Part shown: piece by piece, positions 54,306 through 64,000 of the stretch | How positions within the stretch are numbered: position 1 is the first letter of the stretch | How the letters are laid out: each line of letters opens with the position of its first letter | Origin: Adineta steineri | Taxonomy: Eukaryota; Rotifera; Eurotatoria; Adinetida; Adinetidae | Direction: 5' to 3' | Length of the DNA: 64,000 nucleotides | Assembly: GCA_905250115.1 (NCBI GenBank) | Contig: CAJNOI010000003.1 | Span: 1,428,523-1,492,522 of the forward strand | Program-made: the position numbers and the translations under genes | Notes under the pieces: generated by a model | The model's input: the letters and a program-made list of their open reading frames with translations, nothing else | What the model was told of the DNA's origin: nothing | The model's database searches: none

Positions 54306-54637
54306 CTAAAAGCAAAGAAAAACAACTATCATAACATGAAATTACGTGATGTATTTTTTATGATTTTGACGTTCTTTCGGAATAATGACTCATGTAAACG
54401 CTTAATTGCGTTCTTATCTTTTTTCGAGTTGGAAAAAACCAAGTATCTTAATCATAGTATGTATCTATAGCAACGCAATGCAATCAGTTTAAAACTGCAT
54501 CTATTCTATATACAAAAAAAACAAAACAAATTGGCATAAAAATTAATTTGTTTTGCAGTAAAAAGCATATTTGATAAACTCGTTTGAGTAAACTAAAAAA
54601 TATTTTCAAGAGTATGAAAAATAAAGATCAATGTTTC

Positions 54638-55895
54638 TTATGAAGCTGGCCACCATTGTGTGCCGAATCCGGATTCGCTACCAAATCGAAAAGTAAATCG
54701 TCCAGCAGTTCGTCGTATAATTCCACCGGAATAATAATATCTAATGCCTCGTGCTAATTTATCATATGTCATTTCTAGAAGAAATACGAAAATTTAGAAT
54801 TAATAAAAACGAAAAAAAAAATATCATACTTGAATCTGAATTTCTTGCTTTAACATGTTGCCATAAATTAGCTGCTTCTTCTCGTTGATAAAATGTGAAG
54901 ATACCTTTCTTGCGATCTACATACTGAGCAACATGCGAATACTTTTGATTATCGAGTAATCGTCGAAGAAATTCATGCAATAAAGGTGCACGTTTTTTTC
55001 CATCAACTTTAGACACAATAAACCATTCGTTTCTATCTATACGTTGTGAACCCGATTGTTGTGGATTTTGTGATATTTCTATGGGATTTGCGGTTTTTAA
55101 TGAAGACGATGTTAGTTCAAAATCACATGTAGATTCATCCTGCACCTGCATATTCGAATCATCAAGCGTTGCTATTTGAGCAGTTCCAAAATCATAATTA
55201 TCAAGAAAATTTTGTTCGTAGCTTGGCTCATAGCCCATGAAAGCGTTAAATTCTTGGTTATTATTGAACGAAGGTCCAGGATTCATGCCACCCTGATGAA
55301 AACGAAGTCCATTTGTTACAGGTGGACACTGAATAGATTGACCTTGGTCATAAATTAGTACACGATTAGCATATCCACCTTCTAGCTGGCTTTGATTGAT
55401 CTCCTGCATAACTTCCATATCGACTTCAGTAGGAATAAATCTATTCTGTGATATCCTATGATAGTCCGGCGAATTTTGTAATCGTTTCTTATCACGAAAT
55501 ACTGCAGTCATCAATTTATCAACATTGCTGACATCATCATATTGGCAATACTGTGAAACTGGACGTAAGTATTTATCAAGATCATCTTGTGGTGATTCTT
55601 TATCGCCAAATAACGAAGCCACCAATTTATCAACATCGCTAAAATCAGGTAGTGGACAATCCTGTGGAACTGGACGTAAGTATTTATCCATATAATTAGC
55701 AAAATTAGAAGGAGATGGTGGTGGTGTTGAAGGAATTGAGACTATATTATTTTGTGATGGCTTTTGATTACCAGGTAAATCAATCGCTAATATATCATTA
55801 TCGCTTAACTCATTTTGTAAACAGTATTCTGGAATTGAAGGTGACCATGTATTGAAATCGTCATATGAATTTGAAGACGGCAGTATCGAACTCAT
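54638..55895 (-). CDS. ETS-domain transcription factor
   Basis: 400 aa; exons 54830-55895 and 54638-54774. The start at 55895 (MSSILPSSNSY) is the first ATG; the frame continues a few codons upstream without one. The N-terminal ~300 residues are Ser/Asn/Asp-rich and probably a transactivation region, with a tandem 37-aa repeat. The C-terminal ETS domain has RAPLLHEFLRRLLDN, QYVDRKKGIFTF, EAANLWQHVKARN, MTYDKLARGIRYYYSGGIIR and TAGRFTFRFG. The recognition-helix Arg pair (ARGIRYYY) that reads GGAA is intact. VDRKKGIFTF and short spacing recall the SPI/PU.1 and ELF groups rather than ETS1, but assignment is loose. The intron splits the ETS domain just before K-MTYDK. Confidence 0.93.
55469..55690 (-). 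repeat. Tandem 111-bp coding repeat inside the ETS gene
   Basis: Two adjacent 37-codon units (about 55580-55690 and 55469-55579) encode DKYLRPVPQDC...DVDKLVASLFGDK and DKYLRPVSQYC...NVDKLMTAVFRDK. DNA identity is high at the unit starts (shared GTGRAACTGGACGTAAG) and lower toward the ends. The in-frame unit length shows a duplication kept as protein. Confidence 0.85.
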
Positions 55896-56665
55896 CTTCT
55901 CAATCAAAATGCAATCATATTACATAAAACAAGTATGAAGAGAAACACATACGATTCTTGTATTTAAATATATAGAATATCACGTTTTTTTTCTCTTTCT
56001 GTTCTCTTGTTTTTCTTTTCGGTTGGCAAAAAAAACACTTTACAATCGAAAAAAACAAGATTTTTTAAAATCCTTTTTCGAAGGGTAATGTATTTTTAAA
56101 AAATTTTTTTTACTCTATAACAAACTAATTAAAAATAGAAAGAAAACTATAAACATACATTAAAAACTTTTATAAATCAATCTATGTAAACAAAACATAA
56201 GAGAATCTATTCGTCGAGACAGCAAAGGTTGCTATTTTTTACCTTTCGTTTCATAAGATTCTATTCAATCGATTTTTGATTGCCTAATGAGTCATGTTAT
56301 AGACACAGAACAGATTAAAGACAACCTTTGTACACGTATACAAAATCATATTTTATTCTTAATTCGTGCAGCACTATTTCGCCCGCAAAGCAGAACAACA
56401 ACCTCATTTTTAGTCTATACTTTTTTTTCTCTTTCTACACAGACATTTCGTTTTTTCTCCTACTCTCCGACTTGCATGACGCATTAATTGTCATAGTTTC
56501 AATAGAAAAACGGCCGTTCTTCCCCGAATTTATAAAAGATTAAATATATCACAAATATTACGCACCTAAATTATATGACTTGCGTTTATCAAGAATTGTT
56601 TTGTTTTTAGATTCATATATTTTATTTGAATATTCTAAATATAAAAAAGAGAATTTTTATTTTTT
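55896..56665. other. Intergenic region upstream of the ETS gene
   Basis: About 770 bp, AT-rich with poly-A/T tracts. It presumably holds the ETS promoter and the 3' UTR of the next gene. No supported coding exon. Confidence 0.4.
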
Positions 56666-57285
56666 TTATTTTTTATCTACAAACGTACGGTGGTTTGTTG
56701 GAATGATAAGCTGATCAAAATAATCAGCAACATTTTGATTTTTAACCTAAAAATAAATCAATATCATAATTTGTAAGACAAATAAAGAAACCTTACATTT
56801 GCCCATAATGTTTCTTGATCAGGCGAAAGAATTTCTATTTTACGTGCCTGTGATTGTAATTTAATTGCTAAATCTAATGATGCAGGTAACGGTGGTGCTT
56901 TAGGAATTGAACCTTGATTTTCTAGTTTAATTTCAATTGATAATGGTGGCGGTGGTGGTGATTGAGATTTCTTCTCAGATTTAATTATTGGTACTGATAT
57001 TTCAAGATTTTCATTTTTTGATATTTCTATTGGTACATGTCTTGTCATATTTTTTGGTATAAATGTAACATGATTAAGTACAAGAGCAAGTTTATCAATA
57101 TCAGTAACGCGATGTGATTCATTTCGTTTATCTGAATTCTCTAATGTAAGAATTTTATGTGTTGCTGCACGAAATAAATGATTCATAAATGACTGATCAT
57201 TTAACGAACGATCTATAGAATCTGACTGACAATCAAGAAAATGTAATTCAAATTGAATATCTGGTTCATTTGTTGATGATAACAT
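56666..57285 (-). CDS. Unrecognised 189-aa protein with proline run
   Basis: Exons 56797-57285 and 56666-56746 join in frame across a 50-bp intron (GTAAGG donor, TTTTAG acceptor). It is a soluble protein with no signal peptide or TM. The N-terminal ~95 residues are mixed and probably folded (FELHFLDCQ, FMNHLFRAATHKIL, DIDKLALVLNHVTFIP). A charged linker follows with PPPPPL and PKAPPLPASLDLAIKL, and the C-terminal segment is ETLWANVKNQNVADYFDQL. The proline runs could bind SH3, WW or EVH1 domains. I do not recognise the family. A TTTCTAG acceptor lies 6 nt upstream of the ATG. Confidence 0.7.
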
Positions 57286-57715
57286 AATGAACTAGAAATA
57301 AAACAAAATAACATTGAAATTACTTCCTATTAAAAATAACTTTTTTAAGGGTATTTTTGTTTGCTTTATAAACGGAAAAAAAACAATTAATTTATAAGTC
57401 GTATTATTAATATTGAACTATACAGTGTCTTAATCTTTGATTTAAACGTATAGAATTTGAATTAAAATAATTATTTCTTAGGTACATTTTTCTATAAAAA
57501 TAAATGTCGTCCTTTTCTTTTTATCATGAAATTTTAGTATCTATTTACTATACAGTAATTCATCTATACTAGACAAAACATAATATTTTAATAAAGGTCT
57601 TTAAATTCATCTGATAAGTAAATATCTCTGACCTTCACCAATTTTATAAAAGTCATTCATCATCTTTTCACATTCTACTAGTAAATATAATAGGACATAG
57701 TCATTATTTTAGGTT

Positions 57716-58804
57716 ATGAAAAATATGTTTAAATTAATATTTTTAATTCTTATTTCTTCCGTAGCAAGTATTAATAATAAATGTGATGATAATATATTCA
57801 TTTTAATTTCGCCTAAAGTTATTTTGTTATATAATTTTGATTCTCAAAATGATAATTCGCCAAGTATTATCTATCAAGCGAAATCAAATACAACGATAGA
57901 AAATGGTTTATTTCATAAACGAACAAATACAATTATTTTATTAATAAATGAATTTAATGAAACTTATTCTATTCTTTCATTAAATATTCATAATAATTTA
58001 TATGATTATTGGAAAGAAAAACCTAATGATATTATATATTCATCGTATATTTACTTAACTCTAGGTCAACAATATTTATATTTATTAAATTCTCAAACAA
58101 TGTTATTACAAATATATACATTACGATTAAAAATAATGAAACATCAAGAAATTAATTTATTAAATTTACCAATAGATCAAAAAATCGTGAATTATATCGT
58201 CGATGAAAAATATCAATATTTATGGATTTTATTTGAAAATAGTCCATTTCAATTATATATATGTCAATTAAAAACATTTTCTTGTTATTTATATATGAAT
58301 ATATATAATTTAAATAAACCAATACAATTCTATATTAATTGGAAATATGAACAATTCTATCTTTATTCAAATATGTCTCTAATGATATTTAATTATAATC
58401 AAAATGGAACTAACTATTCAATACAAAATGTGAATTCTACACAACAAAATTTCTTAACAATATGTGAAAAAACGAATCAAATCGAATATATATCTATTAA
58501 TTATACACAACAGCAACGACAAATATGTTATCAAACATGTCAATATTTACCATTTATATCCAATGATACAACTCATATTCATACAATTCAACGAATTTCA
58601 ACAATCTCGAATATTCTTCATTGTTCAAAACAAAGACGACTTAGTCTTACTATAATGATAATTTTAATTTTAATTGATTTACTAGTTATCTTATGTGTTA
58701 TTATTTGGTTAGCCTATAAATATTTTTATCAATCGAAATTAATTAAACATACGAGTAGTGGAACTATATGCGCAGTTGAAAAAGATTCTGTAACACATTT
58801 TTAA
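57716..58804 (+). CDS. Orphan type I membrane protein, single exon
   Basis: 362 aa. A signal peptide (MFKLIFLILISSVASINN) is followed by a ~290-residue ectodomain, then one TM (LTIMIILILIDLLVILCVII) and a ~30-residue cytoplasmic tail ending DSVTHF. The ectodomain alternates short hydrophobic beta-like strands with Asn/Tyr-rich turns and has many N-glycosylation sequons (NTT, NET, NMS, NGT, NYS, NST, NYT, NDT). This suggests a beta-propeller-like fold, though no known repeat is visible. A TTTTAG acceptor ends 3 nt before the ATG. No family recognised. The C-terminal T-H-F is a conceivable class-II-like PDZ ligand, which is weak inference. Confidence 0.8.
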   Translation: MKNMFKLIFLILISSVASINNKCDDNIFILISPKVILLYNFDSQNDNSPSIIYQAKSNTTIENGLFHKRTNTIILLINEFNETYSILSLNIHNNLYDYWKEKPNDIIYSSYIYLTLGQQYLYLLNSQTMLLQIYTLRLKIMKHQEINLLNLPIDQKIVNYIVDEKYQYLWILFENSPFQLYICQLKTFSCYLYMNIYNLNKPIQFYINWKYEQFYLYSNMSLMIFNYNQNGTNYSIQNVNSTQQNFLTICEKTNQIEYISINYTQQQRQICYQTCQYLPFISNDTTHIHTIQRISTISNILHCSKQRRLSLTIMIILILIDLLVILCVIIWLAYKYFYQSKLIKHTSSGTICAVEKDSVTHF

Positions 58805-59410
58805 ATTAAAAGATAAATCTTACTCCTAATAAATGAAGAGAAAAGAAAACATCAGTCGTCATCATACCTACTTGATTTCTAAGAATAAGTTCGTTGTTGT
58901 CTCCAATGATATGTGTCTAAACGTATGCAACAGCTGTTTATATTATATCTTTTTTTTTTGTTTTATTTCACCAAGGTTTTTTTCGTCAACTGCTTTTTTC
59001 CTTCTTCTTCTTCTTTTTTTTCTAAATACATATTCACACACACACACGCGCGCATTCATACAAGAACATTAAAAAAAACAATAAGTGTTAAACTACAACA
59101 TTGAGCAATATAAAAGAAGTTAAATGATATTATCATTCATCATGACTGTTCATCAACGTCTAAAATAAAGGAAATATAAAAATTAATATTTGAATACTTC
59201 TATATGAATTAAGATAATAAAACAATCAAAATTAATAAAAATAAAACACTAGGAGCAAGCAAAATAAAAAGAAACTACCATGAATTTCTAATAAAAGAAC
59301 ATCGTGCATGAAACGACGAAGCGTGCTGAAATTCCGATGATTAGTATTAACTATGTGCAGTAAAAAGCGTGTAGGTGCATGTTATTATAAATGAATTTTC
59401 AGAGAAGATT
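58805..59410. other. Convergent intergenic spacer with AC microsatellite
   Basis: About 600 bp between the convergent orphan gene and nuclear receptor. It holds CTT-rich and poly-T tracts and an (AC)n/(GC)n microsatellite at about 59035-59053. No supported gene. Confidence 0.5.
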
Positions 59411-62013
59411 TTACAAAATCTTTAACTTACTCGGTGGAAAAAGTGAACCAACTTTTTTCTCTTGTAATTCATTCAATAAAGGTAAATAAGCAAATATCTA
59501 TAGATATATCGATAAATAAAAAATATATTATTGAGAAAATATTTTTCAAACCTGAAGAAGACTACGGAATACTGCTTTTGATTGCGATTGTGTACGTGTT
59601 GTCAACATTTGAATATATAATGCATATAGATAACAATATTGTATGTTTCGAATTGTTTCTTGATCTTGAAGTGTTTCATCTAATATCAAATAATTAGATA
59701 TATAAATTTTCTAATTGATAGAAAACTAGTTCTTCAATTATAATATGTCAAAGTGTCTGTTGCTTTAATCTCTCACTTTCTTTTATGCACTTTACGAGAA
59801 CATTAAAGTATGAATTAAAACAAAATATATATCTAGGTCATTTACGAAGCAAATCCGCCTTTGTTTAATATATAAGTTATATTAATAAACTTTTTACCTT
59901 TCACACAAATCACAGCAGGAAATATTAGAGCATGTTCTTCATGCGTTAAATTTAATTCATTATATTTATTAGCAAATTGAAACATTGTTTGAACCATTTC
60001 TTCGCCAATAATTGTATTCATCCATTGACGTGTATATTGAAGACCATTAGGTAACATCATATATGATTCATTGTTGAGTATCAATGGTGCATGTTTAATC
60101 TAAATTAAATTAAGATTTTTAATTAAATAAGAATAACAATAAAAATATTCTTACAAGCCAAAAATCAAATAGACGATTATTCATTATTTTATGAAAGTCA
60201 TCGGAATCAATTTCATTCACTGCTGGCATCTAAATATAAAATAAATTTTTGAAAGTGAATATGAGGTTAATAAAACATTAATATGTAAGTTACTTACTTC
60301 TCTTGCGAAAGTAATGAGATTTTTTACATGGAATGGAATAGCATCTAAATTATAAATGTATAAGTTCAAAAAAAAAAATTTTTAATTAAAATTATACCTG
60401 TCAGACCAGCCCAAATATCATGAAGTGAAGAAGATTTTCCTGGAAAATCTTCAATCTAATTAAAGGTTTTATTTAATAAACAAAGATAAAAGACAGATAG
60501 ATATTTACTTCAAGACGAATCATACAATTCATTCTTTCAATTAATTGTCTTGTTCGTCCATTATATGTATTACTTAAATCAAACATTTTCCATCGAAGAT
60601 GTCGAATAAACGATGATTCTTCGTAATCAAGTTCTGTACAATCTGTTGGATGTGCTATTTTTTGAACAATATTTTTCATACGTTCAATAACATTATTAGC
60701 AAAATATTCTTCACAATTTGTCATATAATTTGTTAATGCTTGAGGATCTAAGTTAACAATACGTTCATCATCTTCAATTTCTTCTTGTTTTGTTTCATCA
60801 ATCGTAAAATTGTCTGGTAATTCATATCTTTGACATGTTAATGATCTTGTTGTTGTTGTTAACGGTGGAGGTGTATGACAATTTAATTGACTATCAATAG
60901 GTACATTATCTAAATCAGCAAAAAATAAATGTTCATCAATTGATGGTATTTGTAAATCGACTATAGATGATGCTGATAATGGATTATTTGAATTTGAAGT
61001 TAATGCTGGGATAGGTAATGGAGATAATTGAGTTGGATCTTCATTTTCTATACTAGATGATGTATGTTCAGCTAACGCTTTTTCTTTAACTGATTTAGGT
61101 ATTCGACCCATTCGTACACCTAGAAATAGAAAAAAAATTCTTATCATTATGTAGGTCACATTTACAGATTACTCATTCATCCTATTTAAATATTGTTCGA
61201 CATTAAATAAATTTCTCTCCAAGAATCAATAGTAAAATATTTGAATTAGTAAAATAAATATACACACCTTCGACAGACATGCCTTCTTTGAGACATTTTT
61301 GAAAACGACACGATTTACATCTGTTACGGTTGTCACTATTAATAATGCATTTATCACCAAAGTAACAACGATATTTTTCTTTTCTCAATATGCTTCGCTT
61401 GAAAAAACCCTAAAATAAATACACATATATTTCTATATATAGCAATTTTAAAACTTAAAAAGCTCTATCAAGTACATTAGCATAGGTTAGTCAATGATTT
61501 ATGTAGAACAAAATGTCATCATATCATTTTGAATAAAAATAAATATTTTCTACATGACGTCATTTAATCAAATAGAAAGAAAATAAATATTTTCATATAG
61601 ATTTACTTTGCATCCTTCACAAGTTGGCACGCCATAATGAGCACCAGTAGCCTTATCGGTACATACACGACTATAAATATATATATATATATAAAACCAA
61701 TAAATAATTTTTTATAGAATCAATATTACCAATGTCCAAAAGGAAACGGTCTTTTATCAATAGATGTATTTGTTGATGTTTTCTTTGTATTTTGCTCTTG
61801 TTGTGTCTCACTAGTTAATTTGTCAATTGAAGATTTTATTAATGATTTCACTTGTCGAAGTTTTCGTTTTCGTATAACAACAGTTGGTTTATTAGGAACT
61901 GTTGTTGATGTACTATTACTCTCTTCATTAGTTACTAAAATTGAAAGAGAAAATAAGAAAAAAAAAATCAATTAATTTATAATATATTTACCCTCATTCA
62001 TTAATCCATGCAT
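59411..62013 (-). CDS. Nuclear hormone receptor (NR1-like)
   Basis: About 546 aa in 11 exons: 61992-62013, 61730-61934, 61607-61670, 61268-61409, 60509-61119, 60398-60455, 60298-60344, 60155-60229, 59898-60099, 59552-59679 and 59411-59497. A basic, Ser/Thr-rich A/B region leads to the DBD. Zinc finger 1 is CRVCTDKATGAHYGVPTCEGCK with P-box EGCKGFFKR. Finger 2 is C-YFGDKC...NRCKSCRFQKC, and the C-terminal extension has GMSVEGVRMGRIPK. VRMGRIPK resembles E75/E78/REV-ERB/PPAR (NR1). A ~150-residue hinge precedes a recognisable LBD: PAVNEIDSDDFHKIM, a signature-like LTHEEHALIFPAVICV (helix 8), TIRNIQYCYLYALYIQM (helix 9-10) and LPLLNELQEKK. The end is uncertain: the simplest reading stops at 59411 (SLFPPSKLKIL) without an AF-2 helix. 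A TTGTTAG acceptor lies 1 nt before the ATG. Confidence 0.9.
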
Positions 62014-62016
62014 TCT

Positions 62017-63869
62017 AACAACTCATTGATTCATTAAAATAAATCTAATAAAAAAGAAAAAGAAATGAAATATAATCACGGAAATGCATGCAAGTACATT
62101 AAGAATATTTTTCTCATTTATTTTATTTGATAGATGTACTTAGGGTTTAGCCTATCGAGAAGCGTCGAAGCACGAAACTTGTCGCGGCAACGTGTTTTAT
62201 TTCATATATCTTTTATCTATATCTCTTACATATTTTAAATAGTGACAAAGCATAGACACTTACTTTATTAATAGAAGAAAAAAAATAATTGTCTTGTTTT
62301 CTGTTTAAGTGAAGTAATGCAATGTTATGCTTTCAAATAAATAATATTTTGTTGTGTATGATGAAAATGTCGAAAAAAAAATAACAATAATGATTGTTGT
62401 ATTAAGAAAGTAGTTCTTATGGATTTACGTTGTTTTTAATAACAGAAAGATAAAAAAAAAAGCGACGTCTGTTAAGAGAACCGGTTGGAGCTATAACTGC
62501 ATATAGAACGAGAAGAAACGAGTATGTAATATGTAAGAAACCTTTACTGTTCCTCCAACCAAACTCCGACGTGGAAGAAAGAAAGAAGAAGAAAAAAAAT
62601 AGAAAATTTCAAATGTAGATCATTCTATTCTTTTAAACATGCCACAAACCTGATGTAGTTAAGAAAAATAGTTTATTGAACGTGATAGTCATGCTCTCTG
62701 TTGAATTCATCTAAAGAACGAGAGGAATTTTCTTTTACTACTCGTATAAGTCCAAATAGAAACATCAAAATAGTCGAAGAAAAAAACCCGATTCTTTTTT
62801 TCTTATTACAGAAAGAAAAAAACAAACTTTTGAACTAAAAAGTATAAAAGAACTACATATGCTGGAAATATATAAATATGAAAAACTTAAGTTTAGACTA
62901 ACTGATAGTTCGATAAGCAAAGGAAGACATATGAACTGTATTATTTTGTTTAGTAGAAATATAATGAAATATTAGAAATGCTTCTCAATCTTTCTCTTTG
63001 TTTGAAAAAAAACATAAGCTTTAATGAAGTTCTTTTCTTATAATACAAAGCATGGTAATATTGTAAATCAACAAGAATGTCATTATTTACTAAGCATTAT
63101 TATAAAACCAATTCATTGATAACGAAATTATTCGCTATATCTTCAAAAGTTTCTGTTTCATGTTTCTTATGGCACTCTTGAATATGAAATAATATCATTT
63201 ACTTTTAAATTATTTAAATAGATATACATAGTTCACAGGAAATAATTAGGCTAAAAATAACATAACATGATAGTTACAGAAGAAAGCTTGATATTTTATT
63301 TAATGAAACTTCTTTTACGAGATTTAAAGGTTATGTTCTTGTATTTAATCTTCTAATTTGATCTAAGAAAGTTTACCTTGAAAAGTTGATTTACTTCAAA
63401 AATAAAACCATAACATATCGTTCAATAAAAAATTTAAAGAAGCAACTTGTTTTATAGTTCTATTCAATCCATCTATATAATTTATATATCGCTTACTATA
63501 GTTTAAAAGATCAAAACCTTGACAATATTTAATGCGATGCGAAGCAAAGCATTTATGTAGTCCTGTGCGCATAAAAAGTTGTCATTTTGTATCGCAATGA
63601 TCTCGTGAACGAAAAATTAGAAAAATATGGTTCAAATGTAAGATGGAAATGTCGAGAGCAAACCAGTAGCATCCACACCTATTTTAGGGTGTGGGTGGAT
63701 GTTGGTGTGGGTATTCAGTTTCATCTGCACCCACACCCACCCCCAATATAGTGCTAACTTTTCTTACGTATTTTTAACACGAAAGATTAAATTTAGGAAG
63801 AAAAGCAAATATAAAAAAACACAACTAATATCAAAATAAAAAACAAATAAAAATGATTCATTGAATTAG
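62017..63869. other. Intergenic region upstream of the nuclear receptor
   Basis: About 1.85 kb, AT-rich with A-runs. It probably contains the receptor promoter. A more GC-balanced patch occurs at about 63535-63760 and includes GTGTGGGT motifs (listed separately). No coding exon seen until the partial gene at the right edge. Confidence 0.4.
63667..63757. repeat. TGTGGG-rich inverted-repeat patch
   Basis: Two GGTGTGGGT copies (about 63688-63697 and 63704-63712) are followed by the opposite-strand run CACCCACACCCACCCCC (63728-63744), so the segment can fold on itself. The outer edges, TAGCATCC and GTGCTA, share a 5-bp inverted terminus TAGCA. I found no target duplication. TGTGGG is the hexamer I recall for bdelloid telomeres, but the patch is internal and inverted. 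Confidence 0.45.
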
Positions 63870-64000
63870 TTAATATTTAACATGAAAAACATTTATATTA
63901 TATGCTTCACGATAATTGTCTGATGGGCTATATTGAGTAACAATATACGTATTTTTATCTTGTTTATTAAATACATTTTCAATATCTAATTTTTTTGTAT
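63870..64000 (-). CDS. Partial gene cut by the window edge (3' end only)
   Basis: Read on the minus strand, 43 consecutive sense codons run in from the right edge to a TAA at 63870-63872. They contain KKLDIENVFNKQDKNTYIV, TQYSPSDNYREAYNIN and end VFHVKY. Stop-free length and balanced residue composition in such AT-rich DNA suggest a real terminal exon. No family can be named from so short a piece. Confidence 0.5.
   Translation of the reverse strand, partial: TKKLDIENVFNKQDKNTYIVTQYSPSDNYREAYNINVFHVKY

Noticed and set aside
59279-59325. Candidate extra exon encoding a VLLLEI-like AF-2 helix for the nuclear receptor
   Set aside because: The attractive frame needs a two-base carry-over, but the preceding exon supplies one base, so the in-phase reading hits a stop without that motif.

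Overview
This is a gene-dense, strongly AT-rich animal genome segment. The gene set includes a rhabdomeric-type opsin, a latrophilin-like adhesion GPCR, a TGF-beta ligand, an ETS factor, a nuclear receptor and a selenoprotein T. Cis-introns are mostly 45-75 bp and coding exons splice cleanly at GT-AG. At least twelve genes carry a pyrimidine-rich AG acceptor 0-35 nt before the start codon with no visible upstream exon, and several same-strand genes are only 80-170 bp apart. That is the signature of spliced-leader trans-splicing with operon-like clusters. Together with the base composition it fits a rotifer, most likely bdelloid (Rotaria/Adineta-like). This placement is inference; other trans-splicing invertebrates are not excluded.

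Layout. 0-1.3 kb: selenoprotein T with an in-frame UGA and a SECIS hairpin in the 3' UTR. 1.7-2.0 kb: a hAT-like MITE with an 8-bp target duplication. 4-6.3 kb: a melanopsin-like opsin whose second intron holds a ~600-bp foldback element. 6.4-12.35 kb (minus): a 20-exon adhesion GPCR. 15.3-20.0 kb (minus): a 17-exon cGMP-dependent protein kinase. 23.1-24.0 kb (minus): a single-exon Nodal/BMP-like ligand lacking the intermolecular cysteine. 24.58 kb: a hAT-like transposon end running into a 100-N gap. 25.5-31.5 kb: a tau-tubulin kinase with a long low-complexity tail. 32.2-34.2 kb: a small membrane protein and a calmodulin-like protein. 34.5-35.6 kb (minus): a secreted trypsin-like protease.

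37-45.6 kb is the densest housekeeping part: RPL11, SYS1, a degenerate tRNA-Thr, INPP1 and MOB4 on plus, then PEPCK (minus) and TRAM (plus) arranged head-to-head with 78 bp between start codons. 49.3-57.3 kb holds a small secreted protein, an unidentified gene, a membrane-anchored CAP protein, a 5'-truncated formin FH2 gene, an ETS factor with an internal tandem repeat, and another unidentified gene. 57.7-58.8 kb is a single-exon orphan type I membrane protein. 59.4-62.0 kb (minus) is a nuclear receptor. The right edge cuts a further minus-strand gene.

The genes do not form one pathway. The coherent themes are signalling (opsin, aGPCR, PKG, TTBK, TGF-beta, ETS, NR), secretory-pathway housekeeping (SELENOT, SYS1, TRAM), and compaction of transcription units by presumed trans-splicing. 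Exon boundaries below were derived by hand from splice signals and frame continuity. In the multi-exon models the exon lengths sum to an uninterrupted frame.
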